64,000 nt of DNA from Sphingomonas sp. SRS2 (GCF_000971055.1 NZ_LARW01000075.1:1-64000), one strand, 5' to 3'. Positions 27,031 to 36,334 are shown, counted from the stretch's first letter. The notes: generated by a model from the sequence alone, not told the origin. Numbers and translations: made by a program.

Positions 27031-28509
27031 ATGATGCGCTACGAATTGATCGTGATAGGCAGTGGACCGGCAGGACGCCGCGCCGCTATTCAGGCCGCCA
27101 AGCTAGGCAAGTCGGTGCTCGTCGTCGAGAACCGCTACCGCGTCGGCGGCGTATCGGTGCACACCGGCACCATCCCCTCCAAGACCCTACGCGAAACCGT
27201 GCTCAACCTGACCGGCTGGCGCGAGCGCGGCTTTTATGGCCGCGCCTACCGGGTCAAGAAAGATATCGAGGGCAAGGACCTCAACGCCCGGCTCCAGATG
27301 ACGCTCGATCATGAGATCGACGTCCTCGAGCACCAGTTCACCCGCAACGGCGTCCGCACCATCGAAGGATCCGCCCAGTTTCGCGGCCCACACGAGATCG
27401 CCGTCACCGACCCCAAGGGCGCGGTGCATATCTTCGACGCCGAGCGCGTGCTGATCGCCGTCGGCACCACCCCCTATCGCCCCTTGTCGATCCCGTTCAA
27501 CGGCACGACGATCCTCGACAGCGACGATCTGATCGCCGAGCCGCGCGTGCCTCGCAGCCTGACTGTGATCGGTGCGGGCGTGATCGGCATAGAATATGCG
27601 ACGATCTTCTCCGCGCTCGACGTCCCCGTCACGCTGATCGAGCCGCGCGACAGCTTCCTCGATTTCGTCGACCGCGAGATCATCGACGATTTCGTCCATC
27701 AGCTGCGCGATCGCGGAATGGCGATCCGGCTCGGCGCGAAGGTTGACCGGGTCGAAGTCGATGGCCAGGGCTGGGCCATCTCGGTACTCGACGATGGCCG
27801 CCGCATCCGTTCGGAAATGCTGCTCTATGCAGCGGGCCGCATCGGCGCGACCGCTCCGCTGGGCCTCGAGAATTGCGGGCTGGAGGCGGACAGCCGCGGC
27901 CGACTGACCGTCGATCCGGTGACGCTGCAGACCAGCGTTCCGCATATCTACGCCGCTGGCGACGTTATCGGCTTTCCCAGCCTCGCCTCCACCTCGATGG
28001 AACAGGGCCGCATCGCCGCCTGCCACGCTTTCGGCGCACCTATCCCCCCCGCCCCCGCCTATTTTCCCTATGGCATCTATGCGGTGCCCGAAATCTCCAC
28101 CGTCGGCCTCTCCGAACAGGAAGTGCGCGAAAAGGGCATTCCCTACGAATGCGGCATCGCGCGCTTCCGGGAAACCTCGCGTGGCCACATCATGGGTATG
28201 CAGGCGGGCATGATGAAGCTGATCTTCGCGCTCGAGGACCGGCGCCTGCTCGGCGTCCACATCATCGGCGAAAGCGCGACCGAGCTGATCCACATCGGCC
28301 AGGCCGTGCTCAACCTCGGCGGTACGATCGACTATTTCGTCGAGAACACTTTCAATTATCCAACCCTCGCCGAAGCGTACAAGATCGCGGCGCTCGATGC
28401 CTGGAACCGCATGCCGCGCTGCGACGATCATTATCAGAGCGCGCTCGACCGCGCCCTGCCAGAATTGCAGCGTCTCAAGACCCAGGGCCCCAAGGCCAAG
28501 GCTGCCTAA
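27031..28509 (+). CDS. sthA: Si-specific NAD(P)+ transhydrogenase (soluble, SthA-like)
   Basis: This 492-residue flavoprotein of the pyridine nucleotide-disulfide oxidoreductase fold is expected to balance NADPH and NADH. The FAD motif is VIGSGPAGRRAAIQAAKLG, the second Rossmann motif VIGAGVIGIEYATIF, and the flavin-site segment YAAGDVIGFPSLAS. Where disulfide reductases carry CxxxxC it has GGVSVHTGTIPSKTLR, with no cysteine, so it cannot be a dithiol reductase. A GGGGGG stretch precedes the tandem ATGs at 27031 and 27034. Confidence 0.88.
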   Translation: MMRYELIVIGSGPAGRRAAIQAAKLGKSVLVVENRYRVGGVSVHTGTIPSKTLRETVLNLTGWRERGFYGRAYRVKKDIEGKDLNARLQMTLDHEIDVLEHQFTRNGVRTIEGSAQFRGPHEIAVTDPKGAVHIFDAERVLIAVGTTPYRPLSIPFNGTTILDSDDLIAEPRVPRSLTVIGAGVIGIEYATIFSALDVPVTLIEPRDSFLDFVDREIIDDFVHQLRDRGMAIRLGAKVDRVEVDGQGWAISVLDDGRRIRSEMLLYAAGRIGATAPLGLENCGLEADSRGRLTVDPVTLQTSVPHIYAAGDVIGFPSLASTSMEQGRIAACHAFGAPIPPAPAYFPYGIYAVPEISTVGLSEQEVREKGIPYECGIARFRETSRGHIMGMQAGMMKLIFALEDRRLLGVHIIGESATELIHIGQAVLNLGGTIDYFVENTFNYPTLAEAYKIAALDAWNRMPRCDDHYQSALDRALPELQRLKTQGPKAKAA

Positions 28510-28515
28510 TGCATA

Positions 28516-28604
28516 CGTCACCCCGGCGGAGGCCGGGGCCGCCATAGGGAGTCGGATTGCTCTGAGCAGAAGCCGCTGGCGGCCCCGGCCTCCGCCGGGG
28601 CGAC
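28516..28604. repeat. Intergenic inverted repeat (REP-like element)
   Basis: A 28-base arm beginning CGTCACCCCGGCGGAGGCCG (28516-28543) is repeated in near-perfect inverse at 28577-28604, separated by about 33 bases. The transcript would fold to a very stable hairpin without a U-run. The CGTCACCCCGGCG core recurs at 61069. Such elements are dispersed in many alphaproteobacterial genomes. Confidence 0.8.
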
Positions 28605-28697
28605 GCTGCTTGATGCCTTTTTCATCGTGCCCATTGATAGTCGCACGCGCGATCCTCATGTTGCGTTACAGCAACGACAGAGGAACGCGCGCCCGGC

Positions 28698-29384
28698 ATG
28701 ACATCCGCTATTATCGACGCCGGCGCCGTCCGTCTCGCGCTTGGCAAGGGTTCGGCGCGGGTCGACATCCTGAAGGGCATCGATCTCAGCATCGGCACCG
28801 GCGAAACCGTAGCACTGCTCGGCCCATCGGGTTCGGGCAAGTCCTCGCTGATGGCGATCCTCTCCGGCCTCGAACGCGCCGACGAGGGACGCATCATGAT
28901 CGCCGGCCTTGATTTCAGCCGGCTTGACGAAGATTCCCTGGCCGCTGCCCGGCGAGGCCGGATCGGCATCATCCTCCAGGCTTTTCACCTTCTGCCGACG
29001 ATGACCGCGCTGGAGAATGTCGCGGTGCCGCTCGAACTGGCCGGCGACGTGAACGCCTTCGATCGCGCCAGCGCCGAACTCAAAGCGGTCGGCCTCGGCC
29101 ATCGCCTCGACCATTATCCCGCACAGCTTTCGGGCGGCGAGCAGCAGCGCGTCGCCATCGCCCGCGCCACCGCGCCGCGCCCCGCGATCCTGTTCGCCGA
29201 CGAACCCACCGGCAATCTCGACGCCGCGACCGGCGAGGGGATCATGGACCTGCTGTTCGATCGCCAGCGAGAAACCGGCGCGACCCTGTTGATCATCACG
29301 CATGACCCCGCGCTGGCGCGGCGCTGCGCACGGATCGTCGAGATGCGCGATGGACTGATCGTCTCGGACAAACCCGCGATATGA
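28698..29384 (+). CDS. ABC transporter ATP-binding protein (LolD/YbbA type)
   Basis: This 228-residue ATPase has Walker A GPSGSGKSS (about residue 43), the ABC signature LSGGEQQRVAIARA, Walker B ILFADEPTGNLD and the switch His in ITHDP. The MacB/LolD subfamily is indicated by the TGNLD and the partner type. It overlaps the permease gene by ATGA. With it, it would form a complex that extracts lipoproteins or other molecules from the inner membrane, as E. coli YbbA-YbbP does. Confidence 0.93.
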   Translation: MTSAIIDAGAVRLALGKGSARVDILKGIDLSIGTGETVALLGPSGSGKSSLMAILSGLERADEGRIMIAGLDFSRLDEDSLAAARRGRIGIILQAFHLLPTMTALENVAVPLELAGDVNAFDRASAELKAVGLGHRLDHYPAQLSGGEQQRVAIARATAPRPAILFADEPTGNLDAATGEGIMDLLFDRQRETGATLLIITHDPALARRCARIVEMRDGLIVSDKPAI

Positions 29385-31876
29385 AGACCGCCTGGGCGCT
29401 GGCGTTGCGCGACCTGCGCGGGGGGCTTCGCGGCCTGCGCCTGTTGATCATATGCCTGTTCCTGGGCGTCGCGGGGCTCGCCGGAGTCGGCAGCCTGAGT
29501 CAGGCGATCACCGCCGAACTCGACTCGCGCGGACGTGAGATACTGGGTGGCGACATCGAGATGCGCGTCGCCCAGCGTTCGGCGGACGCCGGGGAGCGCG
29601 CGGCCTTCGCCCGCTACGGCGCTGTTTCCGAAACGATCAAGATGCGCGCGATGGTATCGCGGCTCGATGCCGAAGCATCGGTGCTGGCCGAACTCAAGGG
29701 CGTCGATGATGGCTGGCCGCTCTACGGCACATTCACCCTTGCCCCCGGTGCGCTTACCGCCCGGCCCGCCGGCCTCAACGCCGCGATCGCGCCTGCGTTG
29801 GCCGAACGCCTGTCGTTGCGCGTCGGCGACAGCGTGCGTGTCGGCGAGACAAAATTGCGTATCATTGGACTGATCGACGACGAACCCGATCGTGTTGGTG
29901 AAGGCTTCACCCTCGGCCCGTCGATCATCACCTCGCTCCAGGGGCTGGAGGCAACCCGCCTCGTCCAGCCCGGCAGCCTCTATGCCGCGCGCTATCGCAT
30001 CCGCCTGAACGCCAATCCGGATGTTCAGGCGCTCGCCGACCAGCTGGCCGATCGCTATCGCGACGCCAATTGGGAGGTCAGCGACCGTAGCAATGCGGCA
30101 CGGGGCCTGCGCCGTTTCGTTAATCAGCTCAGCCAGTTCCTTATTCTTGTCGGGCTGACCGCGCTGATCGTGGCGGGGATCGGCGTCGGCAATGGCGTGT
30201 CCTCCTGGCTCGATCAGCGCCGGCCCGGCATCGCGACGCTCAAGATACTGGGCGCATCGTCGCGGACGATCTTCCAGATCTATCTGATCCAGATCGCGCT
30301 GGTCGCGACAGGGGCGATCCTGGCGGGGCTGATGGTCGGCGCGGCGGTGCCTGCTCTCGTCGGGCAGATCGCAGGCGATGCCCTGCCCGTCCAACCGAAA
30401 TTCGCCCTGTTCCCCCTCCCTCTGCTGGTGAGCGCCGCTTACGGCCTGCTCGCCACACTCCTGTTCAGCCTCGCCCCGCTGGCGCGCGCGGGCGAGATCA
30501 GCCCCGCGGCAATCTTCCGTGCGCGGATCGAGCCCTTCGGCCTGCCGCGCTGGCGCGTGCTGCTGGTGATGAGCGCCGCGGCGCTCGGCATCGCGGCGCT
30601 CGCGATCGGCACCGCGCGGCAACCTCTGCTCAGCGCGGGCTTTCTGGCCGGCATGGTCGCGATCTTCGCGTTGCTCGCGCTGGTCGGCCGGCTCGTCCGG
30701 CGCGGCGCACGCGCCCTGCCGCGCCCGCGCCGTCCGCTGCTGCGCCTTGCCATAGCCAATCTCCACCGGCCCGCGGCACAGACCGACCGGCTGATCGTGG
30801 CTCTCGGCCTCGGCCTGACACTGTTCGTGATGCTTGCGGTGCTCCAGACGAATCTCGCCAACCAGATCGAGCGCACCATCCCCGCCTCTGCGCCCAATTT
30901 CTTCGCCCTGGATATCAGTACGGGCGACATCGACCGCTTCCGCGCCGCCGTGCGCGGCCGCGCGCCGGAAGCGGTCATCGACAGCGTGCCCTCATTACGT
31001 GGCTCAGTGGTCGCGGTACGCGGCGTGCGCGTCAGCGATATCAAGCCGATTCCCAAGGGCGCGTGGATCCTCAATGGCGATCGGGGGCTGACCTATTCGG
31101 CAAAGCTCGCCGAGGGCAATGAGATCATCGCCGGCCAATGGTGGCCCGCCGATTATGCCGGCCCGCCGCTGATCTCGATCGAGGAACAGGCCGCCGAAGC
31201 GCTCAGCCTCAAACCTGGCGACATGATGACGCTATCGGTGCTGGGAGTAGAGATCGACGCCAGAATAGCCTCTACCCGCCGGATTAACTGGGAGACGATG
31301 GGCTTCAACTTCGGCATCGTTTTCGCGCCCGGCGCCCTCGAAGGCGCTCCGCACAGCTATATGGCGACGATCACCGTGCCCGACGCGCGCGAGACCGAGG
31401 TCAACCGGACCGTGATTGCCGGCTTCCCCTCGGTATCGCTGATCCGGGTCAAGGACGTCGTCGGCCAGGTTTCGACGATCTTCGGCCAGCTCGCCACCGC
31501 GATCCGCGCCGCGGCCTCGGTGACGCTCGCTGCCGGGATCGCGGTGCTGGTCGGCGCAATCGCGGCATCACGCCGCGCCCGGCTCTACGACGCGGTGCTG
31601 CTCAAGCTGCTTGGTGCGAGCCGCCGCCAGATACTGGCGGCGCAAGCAATCGAATATGCCTTGCTGGCGCTGATCATCTCCGGCCTCGCGCTCGCGGCCG
31701 GTAGTGCGGCCGGCTGGTACATCGTCACCTCGATCTTCGAGATGAAGTGGGCTCCGGACTGGGCGGTAGTGTTCGCGACGCTGCTGGTCGGGGCGATCGG
31801 CACGCTGGGCATCGGCCTGCTCGGCGCACTGCCGACATTGGCGGCAAGACCGGCGGCGGCGTTAAGGACGCTCTAG
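29381..31876 (+). CDS. FtsX-like ABC transporter permease (YbbP type)
   Basis: This 831-residue membrane protein has one N-terminal helix (residues 15-35), then a periplasmic MacB-type domain. Two FtsX domains follow with clusters of helices (about residues 250-375 and 700-825), and extra helices lie in the middle (about 385-500). The FtsX signature RRPGIATLKILGASSRTIF appears in the first domain and RRARLYDAVLLKLLGASRRQI in the second. Length and layout match YbbP. The substrate is unknown. The end overlaps the convergent mocA-like gene by 15 bases. Confidence 0.92.
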   Translation: MKTAWALALRDLRGGLRGLRLLIICLFLGVAGLAGVGSLSQAITAELDSRGREILGGDIEMRVAQRSADAGERAAFARYGAVSETIKMRAMVSRLDAEASVLAELKGVDDGWPLYGTFTLAPGALTARPAGLNAAIAPALAERLSLRVGDSVRVGETKLRIIGLIDDEPDRVGEGFTLGPSIITSLQGLEATRLVQPGSLYAARYRIRLNANPDVQALADQLADRYRDANWEVSDRSNAARGLRRFVNQLSQFLILVGLTALIVAGIGVGNGVSSWLDQRRPGIATLKILGASSRTIFQIYLIQIALVATGAILAGLMVGAAVPALVGQIAGDALPVQPKFALFPLPLLVSAAYGLLATLLFSLAPLARAGEISPAAIFRARIEPFGLPRWRVLLVMSAAALGIAALAIGTARQPLLSAGFLAGMVAIFALLALVGRLVRRGARALPRPRRPLLRLAIANLHRPAAQTDRLIVALGLGLTLFVMLAVLQTNLANQIERTIPASAPNFFALDISTGDIDRFRAAVRGRAPEAVIDSVPSLRGSVVAVRGVRVSDIKPIPKGAWILNGDRGLTYSAKLAEGNEIIAGQWWPADYAGPPLISIEEQAAEALSLKPGDMMTLSVLGVEIDARIASTRRINWETMGFNFGIVFAPGALEGAPHSYMATITVPDARETEVNRTVIAGFPSVSLIRVKDVVGQVSTIFGQLATAIRAAASVTLAAGIAVLVGAIAASRRARLYDAVLLKLLGASRRQILAAQAIEYALLALIISGLALAAGSAAGWYIVTSIFEMKWAPDWAVVFATLLVGAIGTLGIGLLGALPTLAARPAAALRTL

Positions 31877-32434
31877 CCGGGCATTGGCCAGCGCCTTCGG
31901 GGTATCGATGTCTATGCCGATCCCCGGATCGGCGACCTCCACCAGCGTAGCTCGATAGTCTTGTAGCAGGGTTCGCCCACCCTGATCGCCGGTCAGATTC
32001 GCAAGTCTGGCGAAATGTGCCCGCCCCCACAGCAGGGGATTGCCGGGCCTTCCCTCGAAAACCGGCTGGAGGATCCCGCCTTCATCCGCGTCTCCCGCTA
32101 GCTGGATGAGCGTGTCTGGCTGAACGAAGGGCATATCGCCCAAGCAGATGATCGCCGCGGTCCAGTCCGATGGCGCCGCCCGCACCGCCGCGGCCAGTGA
32201 ATGGCCCATGCCGAGCGCATGATCCGCCACCTCGACCGGTGTCGCCCGGCCTTCGATCAGCGGGATGACCGGGCTATTGGGCGCGACCGCGACGATCGGA
32301 TTTGCCAGTCCAGCGGCGATAATGGCATCGAAAGCGTGGAGGATCAGCGCCTTGCCGTAAAGATCGGCGAGCAGCTTATCCTCTCCCATGCGGCGCGCGC
32401 TGCCTGCGGCGAGCAGGATCGCGCCGACGGTCAT
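31862..32434 (-). CDS. mocA: Molybdenum cofactor cytidylyltransferase-like nucleotidyltransferase
   Basis: This 190-residue MobA/MocA-type transferase has the N-terminal nucleotide loop ILLAAGSARRMGEDKLLA, ALGMGHSLAAAVRA, the metal-binding ICLGDMPFVQPDTL, and GNPLLWGRAHF. Members attach CMP to molybdopterin for xanthine-dehydrogenase-type enzymes. Its start overlaps the xdhC stop, and this pairing supports the MocA role over MobA. It ends convergently within the YbbP-like gene. No molybdoenzyme gene is in the window. Confidence 0.85.
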   Translation of the reverse strand: MTVGAILLAAGSARRMGEDKLLADLYGKALILHAFDAIIAAGLANPIVAVAPNSPVIPLIEGRATPVEVADHALGMGHSLAAAVRAAPSDWTAAIICLGDMPFVQPDTLIQLAGDADEGGILQPVFEGRPGNPLLWGRAHFARLANLTGDQGGRTLLQDYRATLVEVADPGIGIDIDTPKALANARLERP

Positions 32435-33363
32435 AACCGGCGTAGCGCCGCCGTCGCCCCGGCGATGATCGAAAGCGCGATCTCGGCCGGCGTCGCCGCA
32501 CCGATCGCCAAGCCCGCGGGCCCATCGATCCGCGCCAGCTCCTCTGGCGTGAAGCCTTTTTCGGCAAGGCGTTCAAGCCTAGCGGCCTGGGTGCGCCGTG
32601 ATCCCAGCGCACCGATATAAAAGGCTTCGCTGCGCATAGCGGCTTCCAGCGCGGGATCATCGATCTTCGAATCATGCGTCAGGGTGATGATCGCGGTGCC
32701 GCCATCGGGCTTCCATTCGGCGAAAGCCTCGTCAGGCCAGCGCGTATCGACCTCGATATCGGCGAAACGGCTTGCCGCGGCAAAGCTGTCGCGGGGGTCG
32801 ACCACCAGCACGCGATAGCCAAGCTGGCGGGCAAGCGGCACAAGACTCTGGCTCACATGGACCGCGCCGACGATCATCATCCTCAGCGGCGGACTGTAAA
32901 TGTTCAGAAAGCAATCTTCTCCGTCATCCTCGCCTATCACGCTCATGCCGGAGGCGAGATCGGTCGTAACCGCCACGCTATGCCCCCAACCCCGCCGTTC
33001 GATCACCGCATCGACGATCGCGGGGGCATAATGGGCATCGTCGATCGTCTGGATCAGCACCGATATCTCACCGCCGCAGGCCAGCCCGTGCGTCCAGGCA
33101 TTCTCTTCCTGCACGCCATAGTCGCGGCGGACGAAACCCCCGCCATCATGCAGCAACGCCTGGGCCGAGACGATCACATCGCCCTCGACACATCCGCCGC
33201 TGACCGATCCCTCGAACAGTCCGTCATCGCGGATGATCGCGTGCGATCCACGCCGGCGCGGGGCCGAGCCCCAGGTACGGATTACCGTCGCAATGGCCAC
33301 GCCATGCCCGCCCGCCTTCCAGCTACGGGCGGTGCGCAGAAGATCATCCAGTTCGTCGAGCAT
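32431..33363 (-). CDS. xdhC: XdhC family protein (molybdenum cofactor insertion chaperone)
   Basis: This 310-residue protein has the XdhC/CoxI N-terminal region (ATVIRTWGSAPRRRGSHAI, GSVSGGCVEGDVI) and the C-terminal Rossmann-like XdhC_C domain (MMIVGAVHVSQSLVPLARQL, FYIGALGSRRTQAARLERL). XdhC binds and sulfurates or delivers molybdenum cofactor to xanthine dehydrogenase-type enzymes. ATG 33363 (MLDELDDLL) matches the family start; the 14-codon extension does not. It is coupled to the mocA-like gene by an ATGA overlap and is divergent from the kinase gene. Confidence 0.92.
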   Translation of the reverse strand: MLDELDDLLRTARSWKAGGHGVAIATVIRTWGSAPRRRGSHAIIRDDGLFEGSVSGGCVEGDVIVSAQALLHDGGGFVRRDYGVQEENAWTHGLACGGEISVLIQTIDDAHYAPAIVDAVIERRGWGHSVAVTTDLASGMSVIGEDDGEDCFLNIYSPPLRMMIVGAVHVSQSLVPLARQLGYRVLVVDPRDSFAAASRFADIEVDTRWPDEAFAEWKPDGGTAIITLTHDSKIDDPALEAAMRSEAFYIGALGSRRTQAARLERLAEKGFTPEELARIDGPAGLAIGAATPAEIALSIIAGATAALRRL

Positions 33364-33472
33364 AGGGACCGTCTTGGGGTTGCCCGCACGCGATGTGCGC
33401 GGCATGGGATCCGTGGCTTTGCCACAAGATTTTCACGGGCGCACCGCCTTACCGCAAGGACATGGAAATATA

Positions 33473-34459
33473 ATGACCGAAGCGACCCTCGATGTCGTTG
33501 GCATCGGCAATGCGATCATCGATCTTCTCGCCCATTCGGAGGATGCGTTCCTCGACCAGCACAAGCTCGCCAAGGGCGCGATGACCCTGATCGACGAGCC
33601 GACCGCCGAACGGCTTTATACCGCGATGGGGCCGGTCACGCGCGCATCGGGCGGATCCGCCGGCAACACGATCGCCGGGCTCGGATCGCTGGGTGCGGCA
33701 TGCGGCTATATCGGCAAGCTGCGCGATGACGAGCTGGGCGACGCCTATCGTCACGATCTCCTCGCCGCGGGGGTCCGCTTCACCACCGCAATGGCGACCG
33801 AAGGTCCGGCCACCGCACGGTGCATCATCTTCGTCACTTCGGATGGCGAGCGGACGATGAACACCTATCTGGGCGCCTGCGTGAACCTGACCGCCGACGA
33901 TATCGACGAGACGCTCGTCGCCTCGGCGAAGATCACCTATCTTGAGGGTTATCTCTACGACGATCCGCAAGCCAAGGCGGCGTTCCACCGCGCCGCCGAC
34001 ATAGCTCATGCCGCCGGGCGCAAGGTCGCCCTGTCGCTGTCGGACAGTTTCTGCGTCGAACGCCACCGCGACGATTTTCTCGATCTGGTCGCAAACCGGA
34101 TCGACATCCTCTTCGCCAACGACAGCGAGGTCGCCTCGCTCTTTCCGGACACCGGGCTCGACGCTGCGCTCGACCGGCTGTCGGCGATGGTCGACCTCGC
34201 AGCCGTCACCCTGGGCTCGGAAGGGTCGATCGTGGTGCGCGGCGGCGAACGGATCAAGAGCCCGGCCGCGAAGGTCGAGCGGGTCGTCGACACTACCGGC
34301 GCGGGCGATCTCTACGCCGCCGGTTTCCTCTACGGGCTGACCAACGAGCTGCCCCTTGCCGAATGCGCGCGGATCGCCGGTCTGGCGGCGGCGGAAGTCA
34401 TCTCGCATTTCGGCGCGCGGCCCGAAACTCCGCTGCGCGAATATGCCGCCCTCGCCTGA
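33473..34459 (+). CDS. PfkB-family carbohydrate/nucleoside kinase (adenosine kinase-like)
   Basis: This 328-residue ribokinase-fold protein shows the first PfkB signature GGSAGNTIAGLGSLGAACGYIG near residue 60. The second, VVDTTGAGDLYAAGFLYG, lies near residue 276 and carries the catalytic Asp. An internal FANDSEVASLF follows the usual kinase pattern. Related alphaproteobacterial proteins are annotated as adenosine kinase, which would salvage adenosine to AMP, but the substrate is not certain from sequence. Start ATG 33473 has AAGGA upstream; the longer ORF covers the xdhC promoter and is rejected. Confidence 0.88.
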   Translation: MTEATLDVVGIGNAIIDLLAHSEDAFLDQHKLAKGAMTLIDEPTAERLYTAMGPVTRASGGSAGNTIAGLGSLGAACGYIGKLRDDELGDAYRHDLLAAGVRFTTAMATEGPATARCIIFVTSDGERTMNTYLGACVNLTADDIDETLVASAKITYLEGYLYDDPQAKAAFHRAADIAHAAGRKVALSLSDSFCVERHRDDFLDLVANRIDILFANDSEVASLFPDTGLDAALDRLSAMVDLAAVTLGSEGSIVVRGGERIKSPAAKVERVVDTTGAGDLYAAGFLYGLTNELPLAECARIAGLAAAEVISHFGARPETPLREYAALA

Positions 34460-34500
34460 CATGGATTTTCGTTCCGGCAGAGCCCGGCAAAGCGACAAAA

Positions 34501-34528
34501 AAAGGGCGGCCCCGAGAGGCCGCCCTTT
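34501..34528. terminator. Bidirectional terminator between the kinase gene and the tonB operon
   Basis: The perfect 11-base inverted repeat AAAGGGCGGCC/GGCCGCCCTTT with a 6-base loop is flanked by A-rich sequence on the left and TTTC on the right. It lies between the plus-strand kinase and the 3' end of the minus-strand exbD operon. Confidence 0.85.
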
Positions 34529-34552
34529 CTGTTTCAGGCTGATGGAGCCGCC

Positions 34553-34981
34553 TTAGAAGGCGCCGCCATAAGCTTCATTACCGACGAAGCCCATCTTCTC
34601 GACCTGAGCGCGCTTGGTAACAGCGAGCACCTCGTCGACCACCACGTAGCGGGCCTGCGGGTCGGGCTGCAGATGCAGCTCGGGGATCGGGTTCATCGTC
34701 TGGGTGATGTCCAGATACTGGCGCAGCTGGATCTTCGTGATCGGAGCGCCATTCCAGAGAATCTCACCCGCCGGCGTGATCACCACCTTGTTCTTCACCG
34801 GCTCGATCGGCGGCGGCGCTGCGTTGGTCTGGTCCTGTGGAAGGTCCAGCTTAACGGCATGCGTCTGGATCGGAATGGTGATGATGAACATGATCAGGAG
34901 CACCAGCATCACGTCGATCAACGGCGTGGTGTTGATGTCCATCATCGGCTCGCCTTCGGCAGTACCTGCTGACATTGCCAT
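34553..34981 (-). CDS. exbD: ExbD/TolR family biopolymer transport protein (second copy)
   Basis: This 142-residue inner-membrane protein has a short cytoplasmic N-terminus, then MMDINTTPLIDVMLVLLIMFIITIP, a single helix carrying the proton-channel Asp. A periplasmic domain follows (residues 50-142). It is the last gene of tonB-exbB-exbD-exbD and a paralogue of the upstream copy, sharing the MAMSAG start and DINTTPL segment. With ExbB it would convert proton motive force to TonB movement. Confidence 0.93.
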   Translation of the reverse strand: MAMSAGTAEGEPMMDINTTPLIDVMLVLLIMFIITIPIQTHAVKLDLPQDQTNAAPPPIEPVKNKVVITPAGEILWNGAPITKIQLRQYLDITQTMNPIPELHLQPDPQARYVVVDEVLAVTKRAQVEKMGFVGNEAYGGAF

Positions 34982-35005
34982 GATTAAAACTCCTCGAAAG
35001 CGATA

Positions 35006-35488
35006 TCAGAGACGCGCGGTGGCGTAGCCGGCGGGCGGTTCTGAGATGAAGCCGACGCGGGTGAACCCGGCGCGCTGCATGTTGAACACCGCTCCACCGA
35101 TGCACCGATACGGCGTATTGACGTCGCCACGGATGTGGACCTCGGGAAGTTCGAGACCTGGCGCGCTCGGACCGCCCTGCTTGTCGATCTCCTTGCGGAG
35201 CTTGACGACCGCGCGGTCGATCAGTTCCTGTGCCGTGACCCTGGTCTGGCCCCAATAAACTTCGCAGGCGCCGTTTGAAGCCGCGCGCACCGACAGGGAG
35301 ACGTTCTCCGGCTTGGTCGTAGTCGCTTCGAAGACCACGCTAGGAAGCTTAACAGGAACCGTCTGAATCGCGACGGGAACGGTGATGAGGAAGATGATCA
35401 GAAGCACCAGCATGACGTCGACGAGCGGCGTCGTGTTGATGTCCGACATCGGGGCGTCGTTTTCGGCGGGGCCCGCACTCATGGCCAT
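35006..35488 (-). CDS. exbD: ExbD/TolR family biopolymer transport protein (first copy)
   Basis: This protein has 160 residues from ATG 35488, which aligns with the MAMSAG start of its paralogue and has AGGA upstream; a GTG two codons earlier is too close to that site. MSDINTTPLVDVMLVLLIIFLITVPV holds the membrane Asp. The periplasmic domain is longer than in the second copy and contains two cysteines (GACEVYWG, YRCIGG) that could form a disulfide. Two ExbDs in tandem are frequent in sphingomonads and xanthomonads; heteromeric use is an inference. Confidence 0.93.
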   Translation of the reverse strand: MAMSAGPAENDAPMSDINTTPLVDVMLVLLIIFLITVPVAIQTVPVKLPSVVFEATTTKPENVSLSVRAASNGACEVYWGQTRVTAQELIDRAVVKLRKEIDKQGGPSAPGLELPEVHIRGDVNTPYRCIGGAVFNMQRAGFTRVGFISEPPAGYATARL

Positions 35489-35608
35489 CGGCACAAATCC
35501 TATCTGCTTGGGCGGCTCAACGGACAGCCGGCTTGACTACCGGCTCCGGGCCTTTCGTTCCTGGCGAACGGGGCAGGCACAACGCGCCTGCCCCTATTCG
35601 TCAGCCGC

Positions 35609-36334
35609 TTACTTCTTGATCGCAGCCGCCGGAGCAGCCTTGACCGCAACGGCAGGCTTCACCGCACCGGCCGACACCATGTAGCCATGCAGATCGGTCG
35701 AGAAGGCAGCAAGCTGCTCCGCAACGACCTTGTTGCGGCGGATCAGCCAGTTGTAGCCGAGCACGGCCGGAACGGCCACGGCGAGACCAAGCGCGGTCAT
35801 GATCAGAGCTTCACCGACCGGGCCGGCGACCGCGTCGATCGAGGCCTGACCGGCAGCACCGATCTTGATGAGGGCGCGGTAGATACCGATAACGGTACCA
35901 AACAGACCGACGAACGGCGAGGTCGAGCCGACGGTAGCGAGAACCGCAAGGCCGTTGCCGAGCTTCGAGTTCACGGCAGCCTGGCTGCGAGCGAGCGAGC
36001 CGGTCAGCCACTCATGCTGGTCGACAGGGTCGGTCAGCTTGGTGTGCTGGTCCTGGGCGAGCAGGCCGTCGTCGACGATCTGGCGATAGGCCGAGTTCTT
36101 CTCGAGCTTGGCCTGTCCGTCGCGGAGGCTGGGGGCGGTCCAGAAGGTCGCACGCGCCTTCTTGCCCTGATTCAGGATCTTCTGCTGCTCGAGCAGCTTG
36201 GTGAACATGATGTACCAGGAAGCCGCCGACATGACGACGAGGATGATGAAAGTCGCCCATGCGATCGTGCCACCCTGCTCGAGGGCGGCCATCAGGCCAT
36301 ATGGGTTGGAACCGGCGGCTGCGGGACTAGCCAT
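35609..36334 (-). CDS. exbB: ExbB/TolQ/MotA proton channel family protein
   Basis: This 241-residue protein has three membrane helices: TIAWATFIILVVMSAASWYIMF (residues 19-40), VLATVGSTSPFVGLFGTVIGIY, and IMTALGLAVAVPAVLGYNWLI, with the conserved Thr/Pro/Gly pattern of ExbB channels. A large cytoplasmic loop lies between the first two. The C-terminus is an Ala/Lys/Val-rich tail. It forms the pentameric channel around the ExbD dimer. ATG 36334 gives MASPAAAGSN; the longer frame to 36415 is rejected. Confidence 0.94.
   Translation of the reverse strand: MASPAAAGSNPYGLMAALEQGGTIAWATFIILVVMSAASWYIMFTKLLEQQKILNQGKKARATFWTAPSLRDGQAKLEKNSAYRQIVDDGLLAQDQHTKLTDPVDQHEWLTGSLARSQAAVNSKLGNGLAVLATVGSTSPFVGLFGTVIGIYRALIKIGAAGQASIDAVAGPVGEALIMTALGLAVAVPAVLGYNWLIRRNKVVAEQLAAFSTDLHGYMVSAGAVKPAVAVKAAPAAAIKK

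Noticed and set aside
27187-28659. 490-codon ORF opposite the transhydrogenase gene
   Set aside because: Antisense shadow of a complete flavoprotein gene, without ribosome site or domain.
29114-30766. 550-codon ORF opposite the ABC transporter genes
   Set aside because: It lies wholly antisense to the ATPase and permease, which have clear family motifs; no domain is recognisable in it.
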